Below are positions 1 through 8,802 of a stretch of DNA of 64,000 nucleotides, piece after piece. The first letter of the stretch is position 1. Every line of letters begins with the position of its first letter. This DNA is from Mycolicibacterium komossense. GTDB lineage: Bacteria > Actinomycetota > Actinomycetes > Mycobacteriales > Mycobacteriaceae. The notes beneath the pieces are model-generated. The model worked only from the letters and a program-made list of their open reading frames with translations. It did not search any database and was not told the origin of the DNA. The translations under genes and the position numbers were made by a program. The stretch covers positions 434,555-498,554 of the forward strand of contig NZ_JACKTY010000028.1 in assembly GCF_025822605.1 (NCBI RefSeq). Reading direction: 5' to 3'.

Positions 1-886
1 CGTGTACACCATTCGAAACCTGTTGCAGCACAGCCGATTGTGAGGAATCGGCGACCGAAGACGCAATTTCCATCCCGCGCAGCATCGGGCCGGGGTGCAG
101 CACCACCGCATGCTCGGGCAGCAGAGCCTGCCGTTTCTCCGACAATCCGTACAGCACCGAATACTCCCGAGTCGACGGGAAGAAGCCGCCGGTCATCCGT
201 TCGGCCTGTACACGCAGCATCAGCACGGCGTCCGCGGCGGGCAGTTCGGCGTCGAGGTCGTGGGAGACGGTCACCGGCCAGCCCGTCACGCCCACCGGCA
301 GCAGCGTCGGCGGGGCGACCAGCACCACTTCGGCGCCGAGGATGGCCAGCAGTTCGACGTTGGACCGGGCGACTCGACTGTGCAGGATGTCTCCGACGAT
401 GACCACCCGCCGACCCTCAATCGAGCCGAGGCGTTGCCGCAGGGTCAGCGCGTCGAGCAGGGCCTGGGTCGGATGTTCGTGCGTGCCGTCGCCGGCGTTG
501 ATCACGGAAGGTCCACTCGGTCCTGTGTTGGTCCACGCCGCCAGTTGCTGCGCTGCACCGGAGGCCGGATGGCGGATGATCAGTGCATCGGCTCCGGCGG
601 CACGCAGGGTCAGCGCAGTGTCGCGCAACGACTCCCCTTTGGACACAGACGAACTCGATGCGCTGACGTTGATCACATCGGCACTCATCCATTTGCCGGC
701 AACCTCGAACGACACCCTGGTGCGGGTGGAATTCTCGTAGAACATCGTGATGATCGTGCGGCCGCGCAGTGTCGGCAGCTTCTTGACCTCGCGACCCACC
801 AGGGCGCCGGCAAAACGATCGGCGTCATCGAGGATCGCGGTGGCTTCGTCGCGACTCAGGTCGGCGGCGGTCAACAGGTGCTTCAT
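1..886 (-). CDS. pyrB: Aspartate carbamoyltransferase catalytic chain (3' end outside window)
   Basis: This enzyme transfers the carbamoyl group from carbamoyl phosphate to aspartate, the committed step of pyrimidine synthesis. The frame is open from the ATG at 886 to the window edge, giving 295 residues of an expected ~310. The carbamoyl-phosphate signature STRTR lies at residues 53-57, HPASG near 106, HPTQ at 135-138 and an HPGPMLRG motif near the visible end. The gene starts 28 bp after the pyrR stop, which fits a pyrR-pyrB operon read leftwards. A start at the ATG next to the pyrR stop is ruled out because that frame terminates after ten codons. Confidence 0.97.
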   Translation of the reverse strand, partial: MKHLLTAADLSRDEATAILDDADRFAGALVGREVKKLPTLRGRTIITMFYENSTRTRVSFEVAGKWMSADVINVSASSSSVSKGESLRDTALTLRAAGADALIIRHPASGAAQQLAAWTNTGPSGPSVINAGDGTHEHPTQALLDALTLRQRLGSIEGRRVVIVGDILHSRVARSNVELLAILGAEVVLVAPPTLLPVGVTGWPVTVSHDLDAELPAADAVLMLRVQAERMTGGFFPSTREYSVLYGLSEKRQALLPEHAVVLHPGPMLRGMEIASSVADSSQSAVLQQVSNGVH

Positions 887-914
887 AGTTGTCTCTTCTT
901 CGCGCGAGCGCTCA

Positions 915-1499
915 TCAGCGGGCAGGGCCTCCGTGTGGGGCGATCTTCACACCGTCGTAGCCGTCGTGCTCCGTGAGGCGCACCTTGACGTTCTCGCTGC
1001 GCGAAGTGGGCACATTCTTGCCGACGTAGTCGGCACGGATGGGCAGTTCGCGGTGACCGCGGTCGACCAGCACCGCCAGTTGCACTGCGCGGGGACGGCC
1101 GATATCGCGCAACGCATCCAGCGCCGAGCGCACCGAGCGGCCGGAGTAGAGCACGTCGTCGACGAGGACGACCAGGGCACCGTCGATACCGCCCGCCGGG
1201 ATCGACGTGTCCTCGAGCGGGCGGGGCGGTTTGGTGTTGAGGTCGTCGCGGTAGAGCGTGATGTCCAGGGCACCGTGCCCGACGTCGACGCCGGAGTATT
1301 CGGCGATGTTGTGCGCCAGTCGGGTGGCCAGCAGGACACCGCGGGTGGGGATTCCGAGGAGGATCACGCGCGGGCCGTCGACACCGTCGAGTGCGGTCTT
1401 CTCGATGATCTGGTGGGCGATCCGGGAAATGGTGCGACTGACGTCCGATGCGGACATCAACTCCCGGTCCTGGGAAGCGGCACTGCCTGAGGAGCCCAT
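915..1499 (-). CDS. pyrR: Bifunctional pyr operon regulator / uracil phosphoribosyltransferase PyrR
   Basis: PyrR is an RNA-binding repressor of the pyrimidine operon and a member of the type I phosphoribosyltransferase fold. The 194-residue product carries the PRPP-binding loop [14 protein letters not shown] at about residues 111-124. The start at 1499 was chosen because the homologous part begins there and an AAGGAGG ribosome binding site lies about 12 bases upstream. The longer reading frame to 1592 would run through the PyrR-binding RNA element. pyrB follows directly. Regulation is expected to be translational, through the RNA element described separately. Confidence 0.96.
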   Translation of the reverse strand: MGSSGSAASQDRELMSASDVSRTISRIAHQIIEKTALDGVDGPRVILLGIPTRGVLLATRLAHNIAEYSGVDVGHGALDITLYRDDLNTKPPRPLEDTSIPAGGIDGALVVLVDDVLYSGRSVRSALDALRDIGRPRAVQLAVLVDRGHRELPIRADYVGKNVPTSRSENVKVRLTEHDGYDGVKIAPHGGPAR

Positions 1500-1510
1500 T
1501 GCGAGGCCTG

Positions 1511-1540
1511 ACCTCCTTCTCCGCCTCTCTGGACGGATCG
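1511..1540 (-). promoter_or_regulatory. PyrR-binding RNA loop overlapping the pyrR ribosome binding site
   Basis: Read on the minus strand, the pyrR leader contains TCCAGAGAGGC (1533-1523), flanked by CCG and CGG that can pair, and followed by GAGAAGG. This matches the conserved PyrR recognition loop known from Bacillus anti-antiterminators. The AAGGAGG Shine-Dalgarno (1518-1512) is embedded in the downstream side of the element. No terminator hairpin is visible, so the simplest model is that UMP-bound PyrR covers the ribosome binding site. Translational control by PyrR has been described in mycobacteria. Confidence 0.88.
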
Positions 1541-1613
1541 TTAAAGGATGTCGAACTGCCGGGCAGCTTAGCACCTGACCAGCAGCTCTCAATCAGCTGA
1601 CTAGGCTTGACCG

Positions 1614-2822
1614 GTGAACCTCCAAGGCAATCAGGCCTCCATCCGCGAGGCCATCGACGCCGGTCTGCTCGCCGGCGCGGTCACCCTGGTGTGGCGGGGC
1701 GGCACGGTGTTGCAGGTCAACGAGCTCGGCCACCGCGACGTGCACGCCGGATTGCCGATGCAGCGGGACACCGTGTTCAGGATCGCGTCGATGAGCAAGC
1801 CGGTGACGGTCGCAGCTGCGATGACCATGGCGGAGGAGGGCAGGTTCGCGCTGGCCGATCCCGTGGCGTTGGCGCTGCCGGAGCTGGCCGAGATGCGCGT
1901 GATGGCCGACCCGTCGGGCCCACTGGACAAGACCGTCCCGGCGCAGCGACCCATCACCTACGCCGACCTGATGACGCACCTCAGTGGCCTGGCCTACGCG
2001 TTCTCGGTCGGCCCGCCGCTCAGCCGGGCGTACGGCAAGTTGAGGTTCCGCCAGGACCAGGACCGCTGGCTGGCCGAGCTGGCTCAGCTGCCACTGGCCC
2101 ACCAGCCCGGCGACCGGCTGACCTACAGTCACGCCACCGACGTGCTGGGTATCGCGTTGTCCAGGATCGAAGGCAAGCCACTCGCCGAGGTACTGGCCGA
2201 CCGCATCTTCGGCCCCCTCGGCATGACTGACACCGGTTTCGCGGTGACCCACGAAGGCCGCCGCCGCGCAGCGACGATGTACAAGCTCGACGAGACCGGC
2301 ACGCTTCGCGACGACGCGATGGGTCCGGCGCAGGTGGCGCTACCCAAGTTCTGCACGGGCGGCGCCGGGCTGTGGTCGACGGCCGATGACTACCTCGCCT
2401 TCGCCCGCATGCTGTTGAGCGGCGGCACGGTGGACGGTGTCCGGGTGCTGTCGGAGGAGTCGGTGCGGTTGATGCGCGCCGACCGGCTGACCGACGAGCA
2501 GAAGAAGTTTCCATTCCTTGGCATGCCATTTTGGCGTGGCCGCGGCTTCGGCCTGAACCTGTCAGTGGTGACCGACCCCGCGCAGTCGCGTCAGCTGTAC
2601 GGGCCAGGCGGGTTGGGTACGTTCAGCTGGCCCGGCGCCTACGGCACTTGGTGGCAGGCCGATCCGTCGGCGGACCTGATCATGCTGTATCTCATCCAGA
2701 ACCTCCCCGACCTGAGTTCCGACGCCGCCGGCGCCGCGGTCGCGGGCAACACCTCGCTGGCCAAGCTGCAGTCGGCTCAGCCGCGGTTCGTGCGCCGCAC
2801 CTACCAAGCCCTGGACCTCTAG
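1614..2822 (+). CDS. Serine beta-lactamase-fold hydrolase (class C / esterase EstB type)
   Basis: The 402-residue protein belongs to the penicillin-binding/beta-lactamase-fold family that includes EstB-type esterases and 6-aminohexanoate-dimer hydrolase-like enzymes. The catalytic SxxK motif is S59-M-S-K62. The second motif is Y-S-H around residue 171 in place of the canonical YxN. A glycine-rich GPGGLG-F-W-PGAYG stretch lies near residue 330. No signal peptide is visible, so a cytosolic esterase or amidase is more likely than a true beta-lactamase. The GTG start at 1614 lies 114 bp from the divergent pyrR start. The substrate cannot be told from sequence. Confidence 0.85.
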   Translation: MNLQGNQASIREAIDAGLLAGAVTLVWRGGTVLQVNELGHRDVHAGLPMQRDTVFRIASMSKPVTVAAAMTMAEEGRFALADPVALALPELAEMRVMADPSGPLDKTVPAQRPITYADLMTHLSGLAYAFSVGPPLSRAYGKLRFRQDQDRWLAELAQLPLAHQPGDRLTYSHATDVLGIALSRIEGKPLAEVLADRIFGPLGMTDTGFAVTHEGRRRAATMYKLDETGTLRDDAMGPAQVALPKFCTGGAGLWSTADDYLAFARMLLSGGTVDGVRVLSEESVRLMRADRLTDEQKKFPFLGMPFWRGRGFGLNLSVVTDPAQSRQLYGPGGLGTFSWPGAYGTWWQADPSADLIMLYLIQNLPDLSSDAAGAAVAGNTSLAKLQSAQPRFVRRTYQALDL

Positions 2823-3167
2823 CGCCTCTGCCGCCTCAGGCCGAGATGGGCAACCCCGTGGCCTCGGCACGGACGATGGTGTCGAGGCGGCCGAATCTGG
2901 CGATCACCTGACTGACCAACCTCCCTGGTCATCACACCAGGCCCGCCTATCGGTACCCATACGGCCAACGGCCAGACGAGCGGAGCGGTCCGGGCGTCCG
3001 TCCGCAACCGCGTGTGCACTCACCCGAGGCGGCCATCGAGCCCGACCGCTTCCTTAGCGAGCTTGACCACGATTCTTCGGCGGGCCCACCTATGCGCCGA
3101 GCCTCGTTGTTGAGCACCACAACCCTTACGAGTAGCCAATTACTATCAATTTCAATACGATCGTTTT
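2823..3167. other. Intergenic stretch without a convincing gene
   Basis: These 345 bp carry no open frame with a plausible start. On the minus strand, 2834-2925 reads as a short peptide ending in a stop, with RFGRLDTIV resembling the internal RFGRLD-hydrophobic segment of short-chain dehydrogenases. It has no start codon and a stop just upstream, so it could be a decayed tail but may be chance. The last 50 bp before the next gene are AT-rich and probably hold its promoter. Confidence 0.4.
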
Positions 3168-4235
3168 ATGTTCAATAGAACAACGGATCGCAAACCCTGG
3201 CTGCGATGGGTGCGCCGCACGCTGATCGCCCTGGGCTGCGTCGCGGCGCTGGTGCTGACGGCCGGGGCGTGGGTGATCTATCAGAATGACTTCGCGATCC
3301 GCGAACAACGCGTCACGATTCCCGGCCCGCAACAGCCTCTCGACGGAGTGCTTGCGCTGCCGAAATCAGGCAGCGCGCCGTTCGGGCTGGTTGTGTTCGT
3401 GCACGGCGACGGGCCTGCCGACGCCACCCGCGACTCGTTCTATCGGCCGATCTGGGAGTCGTTCGCCCGCGCCGGCTACGCGTCGCTGTCCTGGAACAAG
3501 CCGGGCATCGACGGCGCGCCGGGCAACTGGCTGAACCAGAGCATGCGAGACCGCGCGGCCGAGGTAGAGACCGCCATCGACTGGGCTCGCGGACGCTCGG
3601 ATATCGACCCTCGTCGCATCGGCGGATGGGGCATCAGCCAGGCCGGGTGGGTGCTGCCCGAGGTGGCAGCGCGCAGGCCCGATATGCAGTTCGTGATCCT
3701 GGTCGGAGTGGCCGTCAACTGGCAGCGCCAGGGCGAATACAATCTGCGCGCCGAACTGCGGGCCCGCAACGCCCCCCAGTCCGAACTCGCCACGGCCCTC
3801 GCGCGCCGCGACCGGACAAACCAACTGCTACGCGACAACGCCGGATACGACCGATACGTCGCGACTGGCATCGACTCGCCACCGATGTCCGCCGACCGGT
3901 GGGGATTCGTCGCGCGCAACTACCTGTCCGATATCAGCCCCACCTTGCCCCAGATCAGGATTCCGGTGCTGCTGGAACTCGGCGAGGGCGACCTCAACGT
4001 CGACGTGGCCGAGACCGAGCGCGTCTACCGGGAACTGGTGCGCCCCGACCTGCTGACGGTCCAGACATACCCCCACGCATCGCACAGCATCGCCAGGGCA
4101 GACGTGGACAACAACCACGACAGCGTGAAGTCGTTCCTGGTTGCCGTGTTCGCACCGCGACAGATCTATGCGCCTGGCTATCTCGACAACCTCCGCCGAT
4201 ACGTCGAACAACAACCAGCGAGGAGCACACCATGA
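3168..4235 (+). CDS. Membrane-anchored alpha/beta hydrolase
   Basis: The 355-residue protein has a basic N-terminus and one hydrophobic segment (about residues 18-40), which suggests an anchored or exported enzyme. It has an alpha/beta-hydrolase domain with the nucleophile elbow GISQAG (Ser about 157), a likely acid in GEGDLNVDV near 272 and a histidine in HASHS near 303. It resembles dienelactone-hydrolase/prolyl-oligopeptidase-like esterases; the substrate is unknown. Its stop overlaps the start of the next gene (ATGA), so the two are translationally coupled. An AT-rich region just upstream of the ATG probably holds the promoter. Confidence 0.85.
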   Translation: MFNRTTDRKPWLRWVRRTLIALGCVAALVLTAGAWVIYQNDFAIREQRVTIPGPQQPLDGVLALPKSGSAPFGLVVFVHGDGPADATRDSFYRPIWESFARAGYASLSWNKPGIDGAPGNWLNQSMRDRAAEVETAIDWARGRSDIDPRRIGGWGISQAGWVLPEVAARRPDMQFVILVGVAVNWQRQGEYNLRAELRARNAPQSELATALARRDRTNQLLRDNAGYDRYVATGIDSPPMSADRWGFVARNYLSDISPTLPQIRIPVLLELGEGDLNVDVAETERVYRELVRPDLLTVQTYPHASHSIARADVDNNHDSVKSFLVAVFAPRQIYAPGYLDNLRRYVEQQPARSTP

Positions 4236-5461
4236 GGATTCTTGCCCTGGGTGGGCCTGGCGCGATGGGCGCCGTCGCCGTCCGAGTCGCGACGCAACTG
4301 CCCGGTGTCGACGAGATCGTCATCGCCGACCGCGACCGCGACGCCGCCGAACTGCTGTCCCGCCAGCTCGCCGACGCGCCGGTGCCGGTCCGTGCCATCA
4401 CGGTGGACGTCACCGACGACGCCGGGCTGCGCGACGCGCTCCGCCCGGCGGATCTGGTCGTCAACACCGTCGGCCCGTACTACCGCTTCGGACTCACCGT
4501 GTTGCGGGCGGCCATCGCAACCGGAACGCACTACGTCGACATCTGCGATGACTGGGAACCAACGGTGCAGATGCTCGAACTCGACGAGATCGCCTGCAGC
4601 GCAGGTGTTTGTGCGGTCGTCGGGATGGGCGCGAGCCCCGGCGTGAGCAACCTGCTCGCCGCAACCGCGGCCGCCCACCTCGACTCGGTGCGCGACGCGT
4701 ACACCGCGTGGCCGGTCGACGTTCCCGGCGCGGGTAGCGCGAATGACGGTTCCGAGGCGTTGCTGGGTCCCGACGGGAGACCCTCGGCCGCCGCCGTGCA
4801 CTGGATGCAGCAGAGCAGCGGGACGATTTCGACCGTCAGTGGGGGCCGGCCCACGACGCAACGCCCGCTACAGCCGGTCACGTTGACGCTTCCCGGCGGG
4901 CGCGCGGGCACCGCCTACTCGATCGGTCATCCCGAGCCGATCACGCTGCACCGCACCCTCGGCCTGACCGGCGAGGCCGTCAACCTGATGGTGATCTCTC
5001 CGCAGACGCTTGCCTACCTCGATGTGCTGCGCCACGATATCGACCGCGGCCGGCTGACCAACGAGACGGCCGCCGCGCAGTTCGCCAAGCCAACCCTGCT
5101 GCCCTACCTCCGATCCCTGCCGACCGCGCTGCGATCCAAGGGGCCGGGCACGCTGCCGCCTTTCTTCGCCGCACTCGCCGGCCCGAGCAAGGGGCGCGAT
5201 CACATGGTGCTCGCATACCTGAACCTGGCGGGTCCAGCCGGTGAACCCGCCCGCGGGGTGCTCGGCGACATGGGCCGCGCAACGGGAATCCCACTCGCGG
5301 TCGGTATGTCACAGATCATCGACGGCACGGCACGGCGTCCCGGCGTGCATCCGCCGGACGCCGTCATCGACCCGAAACGGTTCTTCGCCGACCTCGACCG
5401 TCACCTCGGCGCGCCCGCCGACATCCCGCTGGTCGTCGTCGAACGAGAACCGGTCGCCTAG
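4232..5461 (+). CDS. Saccharopine dehydrogenase-like NAD(P)-dependent oxidoreductase
   Basis: The 409-residue protein begins with a Rossmann nucleotide-binding segment (GGPGAMG at residues 8-14) followed by an acidic-arginine ADRDRD stretch. The rest follows the saccharopine dehydrogenase/LYS9-like fold (NTVGPYY near residue 75, GMGASPG near 135). Related proteins act as reductases of amino-acid or lipid-like substrates, and the specific reaction here is unknown. It overlaps the upstream hydrolase by four bases. It is followed 46 bp later by a PaaX-type regulator, so the three genes probably form one unit. Confidence 0.85.
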   Translation: MRILALGGPGAMGAVAVRVATQLPGVDEIVIADRDRDAAELLSRQLADAPVPVRAITVDVTDDAGLRDALRPADLVVNTVGPYYRFGLTVLRAAIATGTHYVDICDDWEPTVQMLELDEIACSAGVCAVVGMGASPGVSNLLAATAAAHLDSVRDAYTAWPVDVPGAGSANDGSEALLGPDGRPSAAAVHWMQQSSGTISTVSGGRPTTQRPLQPVTLTLPGGRAGTAYSIGHPEPITLHRTLGLTGEAVNLMVISPQTLAYLDVLRHDIDRGRLTNETAAAQFAKPTLLPYLRSLPTALRSKGPGTLPPFFAALAGPSKGRDHMVLAYLNLAGPAGEPARGVLGDMGRATGIPLAVGMSQIIDGTARRPGVHPPDAVIDPKRFFADLDRHLGAPADIPLVVVEREPVA

Positions 5462-5507
5462 AATCGCCGAAAGTCACACCCGCGCTTGGCGGGCAAGGAG
5501 CCAACCG

Positions 5508-6365
5508 TTGGACATCCCCACCCGCACGCTCGTCGAGAGCATGATCCGCGAAGACGCCACGATCGACAGCGGTGCACTGTACGACGTCGCCAACGTGCTC
5601 GGCATGACCGATCAGCAAGTACGGCTGTGCATCAAACGGTTAGTGGCCGACGGACAGTTCACCCAAGAGGGGCGCGGGCGCAAGGCCGTGCTGCGGGCGA
5701 CGGATCGCGTGCGCAGCACGATCACACCGGACCTCGAGTACGTGCGGTACATGTACGCCCAAGACCGGGGCAGCGCGTCGTGGGACGGGGTGTGGCACCT
5801 CGCGGCGTTTGGGGTCCCGGAGTCAGCCCGGACCGCGCGCGACTCGATGCGCGATGTGATCCTGCGGCTCGGCGGCGCGCTCATTCAGGGCGGCCTGTAC
5901 GTCTCGCCAAACATATGGGAGGACAAGATATATGCAGCAGCAACCGAATTGGCGATCGCCGGACACGTCACCACACTGACCACCACCGACTTGTCTGTAG
6001 GCGATGTCAATGAACCGCGCGCACTTGCCCACCAACTGTGGCCCCTGGACCGGATCGCCGAGCGGCATCAACGGCTCCTTACCGTCGCCGAACATTCACT
6101 GCCGGCGCTGCGGAATGGGTCACAAACCGACCGTCTGACCACCGCGATCAAACTGGCGGCGGAATTCACCCGGGCCGTCGAACCCGACCCGTTGCTGCCC
6201 CCGCAGCTGCTTCCGCAGCCATGGGTAGGCACAGCAGCGCGCGCCGCGGTCGCGGCTTGTTGGGCTGAGTTGTTGAAATCCGATCCTTCACAACCGATCC
6301 GGCTGTTCAGATGGTATGCCGACGTGATCGCCGAGGTCTCCCAAGCGACGACGGCGCGGTCCTGA
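5508..6365 (+). CDS. PaaX-family transcriptional regulator
   Basis: The 285-residue protein has an N-terminal winged-helix (about residues 1-70, with a GxxDQQVRLCIKRL recognition-helix-like segment). A PaaX central domain follows (SWDGVWHLAAFGVPE near 85-100, with the family's typical W-x-G/L-x-F/V pattern), then a C-terminal helical part. PaaX proteins repress phenylacetate or similar catabolic genes and respond to CoA thioesters. The TTG start at 5508 is chosen because AAGGAG lies seven bases upstream and the domain begins there. It may control the preceding hydrolase-reductase pair. Confidence 0.83.
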   Translation: MDIPTRTLVESMIREDATIDSGALYDVANVLGMTDQQVRLCIKRLVADGQFTQEGRGRKAVLRATDRVRSTITPDLEYVRYMYAQDRGSASWDGVWHLAAFGVPESARTARDSMRDVILRLGGALIQGGLYVSPNIWEDKIYAAATELAIAGHVTTLTTTDLSVGDVNEPRALAHQLWPLDRIAERHQRLLTVAEHSLPALRNGSQTDRLTTAIKLAAEFTRAVEPDPLLPPQLLPQPWVGTAARAAVAACWAELLKSDPSQPIRLFRWYADVIAEVSQATTARS

Positions 6366-6371
6366 CCTGGC

Positions 6372-6596
6372 TATCGGACTGCTGTTTCCGAACGGAGCAA
6401 GCGCACCAGTGACACAGCTCCGCCGATCGCCGCGATCGCGTTGAGCACGAACCAGAACCAATGCCACGAGGATGGAAACGGTACCAAGATGGAGATCGTC
6501 AGTGGGTAGGCGATGGCGGCCAGGCGCAGTTGCCGCCCAATCGTGAATATGTTGGTACTGGCCGCTCGATCAGTCGGTGAAGCAATTCTGACTAGT
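6372..6596 (-). pseudogene. Remnant of a small two-helix membrane protein without a start codon
   Basis: The minus-strand frame is open for 74 codons, ending in TAG at 6372. It encodes two clear hydrophobic stretches (around LAAIAYPLTISILVPF and a tryptophan/phenylalanine-rich helix ending in SLVRLL). No ATG, GTG or TTG occurs before the first helix, and a stop lies directly upstream. I read it as the 3' part of a membrane-protein gene that lost its start, but it might also be an unusually initiated small protein. Confidence 0.35.
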
Positions 6597-6622
6597 CATG
6601 GCGACCTGCAGAACGAGCCTAG

Positions 6623-7090
6623 GTGCGGAACACTCTCACGAAAGGAGTGACCACGAACATCAGAGACTATGGTCGGCGAGACAGGGATCACTGCCTCGCG
6701 CTCATGCTCGGCAACACGCCGGACTTCTTCGCCCCGTGCGAAGTTGGTGATTTCGAAGAGTTTCTGGACGATCTAAGCCATTCCTACTACGTGGTGGAGG
6801 TCGCGGAGGCCGTTGTTGCATGCGGTGGATGGAGCGTTAGCTCTGATGGCTCGGCATCGCTGTGCTGGGGAATGGTGGAACGGTCGTGCCACCGCAAGGG
6901 TATTGGGTCCTACCTGCTCCGCGAACGCCTACGCCTGATACGAGAGGACGACACAGCGTCGAGTGTCGCGCTCATGACCAGCCAGCATTCCAGACCGTTC
7001 TTCGAGCGATACGGCTTCGCTGTTGTCGGTGTCGAGGAAGGCGGGTTCGCGCCCGGCCTTGACGCGGTAACGATGCGTTTGGAGATTTGA
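6623..7090 (+). CDS. GNAT-family N-acetyltransferase
   Basis: The 155-residue protein shows the GNAT acetyl-CoA loop as RKGIGSYLLRERL (about residues 93-105). A beta-strand follows, then the FFERYGFAVVG segment near the C-terminus that is typical of the family. The acceptor is unknown. The GTG start at 6623 gives the first complete domain. A later GTG at 6647 is possible, but its AAAGGAG would overlap the start codon. The gene stands alone; its neighbours are remnants. Confidence 0.8.
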   Translation: MRNTLTKGVTTNIRDYGRRDRDHCLALMLGNTPDFFAPCEVGDFEEFLDDLSHSYYVVEVAEAVVACGGWSVSSDGSASLCWGMVERSCHRKGIGSYLLRERLRLIREDDTASSVALMTSQHSRPFFERYGFAVVGVEEGGFAPGLDAVTMRLEI

Positions 7091-7197
7091 TCTCTCTACG
7101 GAGGCACGACTCACGGAGACGTCCGCCCGTCGGGGTGCACCACGTCGGCCACATCCGTTTGCAGTCCGAAAAGTGGGGCGGGCCCACCGACATTGAG

Positions 7198-7458
7198 TTA
7201 TCGAAATCGGCCATCGGTAACGTTCACCACAAACTGGACACCGTCGCTCTCCGATAGGACGTGCTCTAGCCACTCTTCGTCGAGCGGCCCCGACCGGCGA
7301 TTGAGTTCCTCATCGCCGATCCACTCCCACTCCCAGTCCGCTCCCGTTACCTGTCGCACGTGCAGGCGATCCGCAAATCTCGGCTTCACGACGCCCATCG
7401 TCGCAGCGCAGTCCAGAGCCCAGAACTGGCAGGAAGCCTCCGCGGGGGTCAATTCCAA
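7198..7458 (-). CDS. Hypothetical protein, tryptophan- and acid-rich
   Basis: This 86-codon frame (65 codons from the internal ATG) encodes an acidic peptide rich in Trp (ADWEWEWIGDEEL) with no family I recognise. The longest start is a TTG lying exactly inside one copy of a short direct repeat that also closes the upstream Nudix fragment. The reading frame may therefore have been created or truncated by a local rearrangement. Coding status is uncertain. Confidence 0.4.
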   Translation of the reverse strand: MELTPAEASCQFWALDCAATMGVVKPRFADRLHVRQVTGADWEWEWIGDEELNRRSGPLDEEWLEHVLSESDGVQFVVNVTDGRFR

Positions 7459-7483
7459 ATCGTCGCAAAGGGGTCAATTCCAA
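7445..7483. repeat. Pair of 14-bp direct repeats GGGGTCAATTCCAA
   Basis: Identical copies lie at 7445-7458 and 7470-7483, 25 bp apart start to start. The first copy contains the stop codon of the Nudix fragment and the possible TTG start of the next minus-strand frame. It may be a local duplication or the footprint of a lost insertion sequence. Confidence 0.6.
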
Positions 7484-7700
7484 TCCGACGTGACACCGGG
7501 AGCCGGTCGAGCCGGAACCAACCCCATTCGGCGTGCTTTTCCGGTTCGACGAGGGTGGGTTGTCCGGTGAAGCGCTGAGCAACGTAGACCGGCGCGACCC
7601 AGTGTTGGGGCGTTTCACGGTCGACTCGGTCGACGATGCAGAGGAGCAAGCGTGCCTCGCCGGTCATGAACGTCCGGCTCGAGAAACGCTGAGCAGTCAC
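7449..7700 (-). pseudogene. Nudix hydrolase, C-terminal fragment
   Basis: The 83-codon frame contains the C-terminal part of a Nudix (MutT-like) hydrolase: HWVAPVYVAQRF, then EPEKHAEWGWFRLDRLP, which is the typical strand and EPEKxxxWxWF-LP signature after the Nudix helix. The Nudix box itself (GX5EX7REUXEEXGU) and the N-terminal strands are missing. The protein should be catalytically dead, and I treat it as a truncated gene. The C-terminus ends in a short direct repeat. Confidence 0.65.
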
Positions 7701-7734
7701 GCAGAGTGGACGCGACGGGGTTCACGGCCGTCGC

Positions 7735-8229
7735 TCAGGTGTCCTCTCCAGTAGTCCGAACTGCCGCCGCCGCGGCACGGATCTGCGGAGTCACCAGCAT
7801 CACCTGGCCGAGAACACCGTTGACGAAGCCCGGCGAATCATCGGTGGACAGTTCCTTGGCCAACTCGACGGCTTCGTCGACGGCCACCGGCTCCGGCACA
7901 TCCTCGGCGTGCAGCAGCTCCCATACCGCGACGCGCAGCACGGCCCGATCGACGGCGGGCAGCCGCTGCAGCGTCCAACCCTGCAGATGCGCGCTGATCA
8001 GATCGTCGATGTGCGCTGCGTGCTCGGTCACGCCACGGGCCACGGTCAGCGTGTAGGGGCTCAACGGGTCGACGTCACGGTCGGCTGCGGCCAGGCCCGC
8101 GCGCGCATCGGCAACCTCGGCGGCGGTCAGCCCGCGGGCCTCCGCTTCGAAGAGCAGATCGACGGCCCGTTTCCGGGCGTGGTGGCGGCCGCCTGACTTG
8201 CCGACCTTGCCGGACCTGCTGTCAGCCAT
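7735..8229 (-). CDS. nusB: Transcription antitermination factor NusB
   Basis: NusB binds boxA RNA with ribosomal protein S10 in rRNA antitermination. The 164-residue protein has the full NusB fold, with an arginine-rich N-terminus ([15 protein letters not shown]), the central [17 protein letters not shown] and the C-terminal FVNGVLG motif. Length and gene order (efp upstream with an 8-bp overlap, pepQ before that) match the mycobacterial pepQ-efp-nusB arrangement, so co-transcription is very likely. Confidence 0.97.
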   Translation of the reverse strand: MADSRSGKVGKSGGRHHARKRAVDLLFEAEARGLTAAEVADARAGLAAADRDVDPLSPYTLTVARGVTEHAAHIDDLISAHLQGWTLQRLPAVDRAVLRVAVWELLHAEDVPEPVAVDEAVELAKELSTDDSPGFVNGVLGQVMLVTPQIRAAAAAVRTTGEDT

Positions 8230-8785
8230 TCACGCGACCCAGATAGCTTCCGTCGCGGGAATCCACCTTCAGCTTGTCGCCGGTGTTGATGAACAGCGGC
8301 ACCTGGATCTCGGCGCCGGTCTCCAAGGTGGCCGGCTTGGTACCCGCGCTGGAGCGGTCACCCTGCAGACCGGGTTCGGTGCTGGCGACCAGGAGTTCCA
8401 CCGTCACCGGCAGTTCCAGGTACAGCGGCGCGCCCTCGTTGAAGGCGATCTGCACCGGCATGCTCTCCAGCAGGAAGTCCGCCAACCGGCCGACGAGCTG
8501 CTCAGAGAGCGGATGTTGCTCGTAGTCCTCGGAATCCATGAAGACGAAATCGTTGCCGTCGCGGTACAGGTAGGTGGCATCGCGGCGATCGACGGTGGCC
8601 GTCTCCACCTTCACGCCCGCGTTGTATGTCTTGTCGACGACCTTGCCGGACAGCACGTTCTTGAGCTTGGTACGCACGAAGGCCGGCCCCTTGCCGGGCT
8701 TGACGTGCTGGAACTCGATGATCTGCCACAGCACGCCGTCCACGTTGAGGACAAGGCCGTTCTTGAAATCGGCAGTCGATGCCAC
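8222..8785 (-). CDS. efp: Translation elongation factor P
   Basis: EF-P relieves ribosome stalling at polyproline stretches. The 187-residue protein has the three-domain layout. Domain I carries the conserved [10 protein letters not shown] loop near residues 31-40, with Lys in the position that is modified in some bacteria; the partner modification enzymes are not visible here. The domain III signature ([13 protein letters not shown]) is at the end. The start is GTG at 8785 with a GGAG upstream. It overlaps nusB by 8 bp. Confidence 0.97.
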   Translation of the reverse strand: MASTADFKNGLVLNVDGVLWQIIEFQHVKPGKGPAFVRTKLKNVLSGKVVDKTYNAGVKVETATVDRRDATYLYRDGNDFVFMDSEDYEQHPLSEQLVGRLADFLLESMPVQIAFNEGAPLYLELPVTVELLVASTEPGLQGDRSSAGTKPATLETGAEIQVPLFINTGDKLKVDSRDGSYLGRVNG

Positions 8786-8802
8786 GTGGGTAACTCCTTA
8801 GT

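Noticed and set aside
1614..2822. Antibiotic-resistance beta-lactamase
   Set aside because: The SxxK motif is present but there is no signal peptide, and the second motif is YSH rather than YxN; an esterase-like hydrolase is more plausible.
3626..5461. A 611-codon frame covering both the hydrolase and the reductase
   Set aside because: Only its second part (from 4232) is in the real reductase frame. The upstream part is out of frame with the hydrolase, and the ATGA overlap supports the start at 4232.
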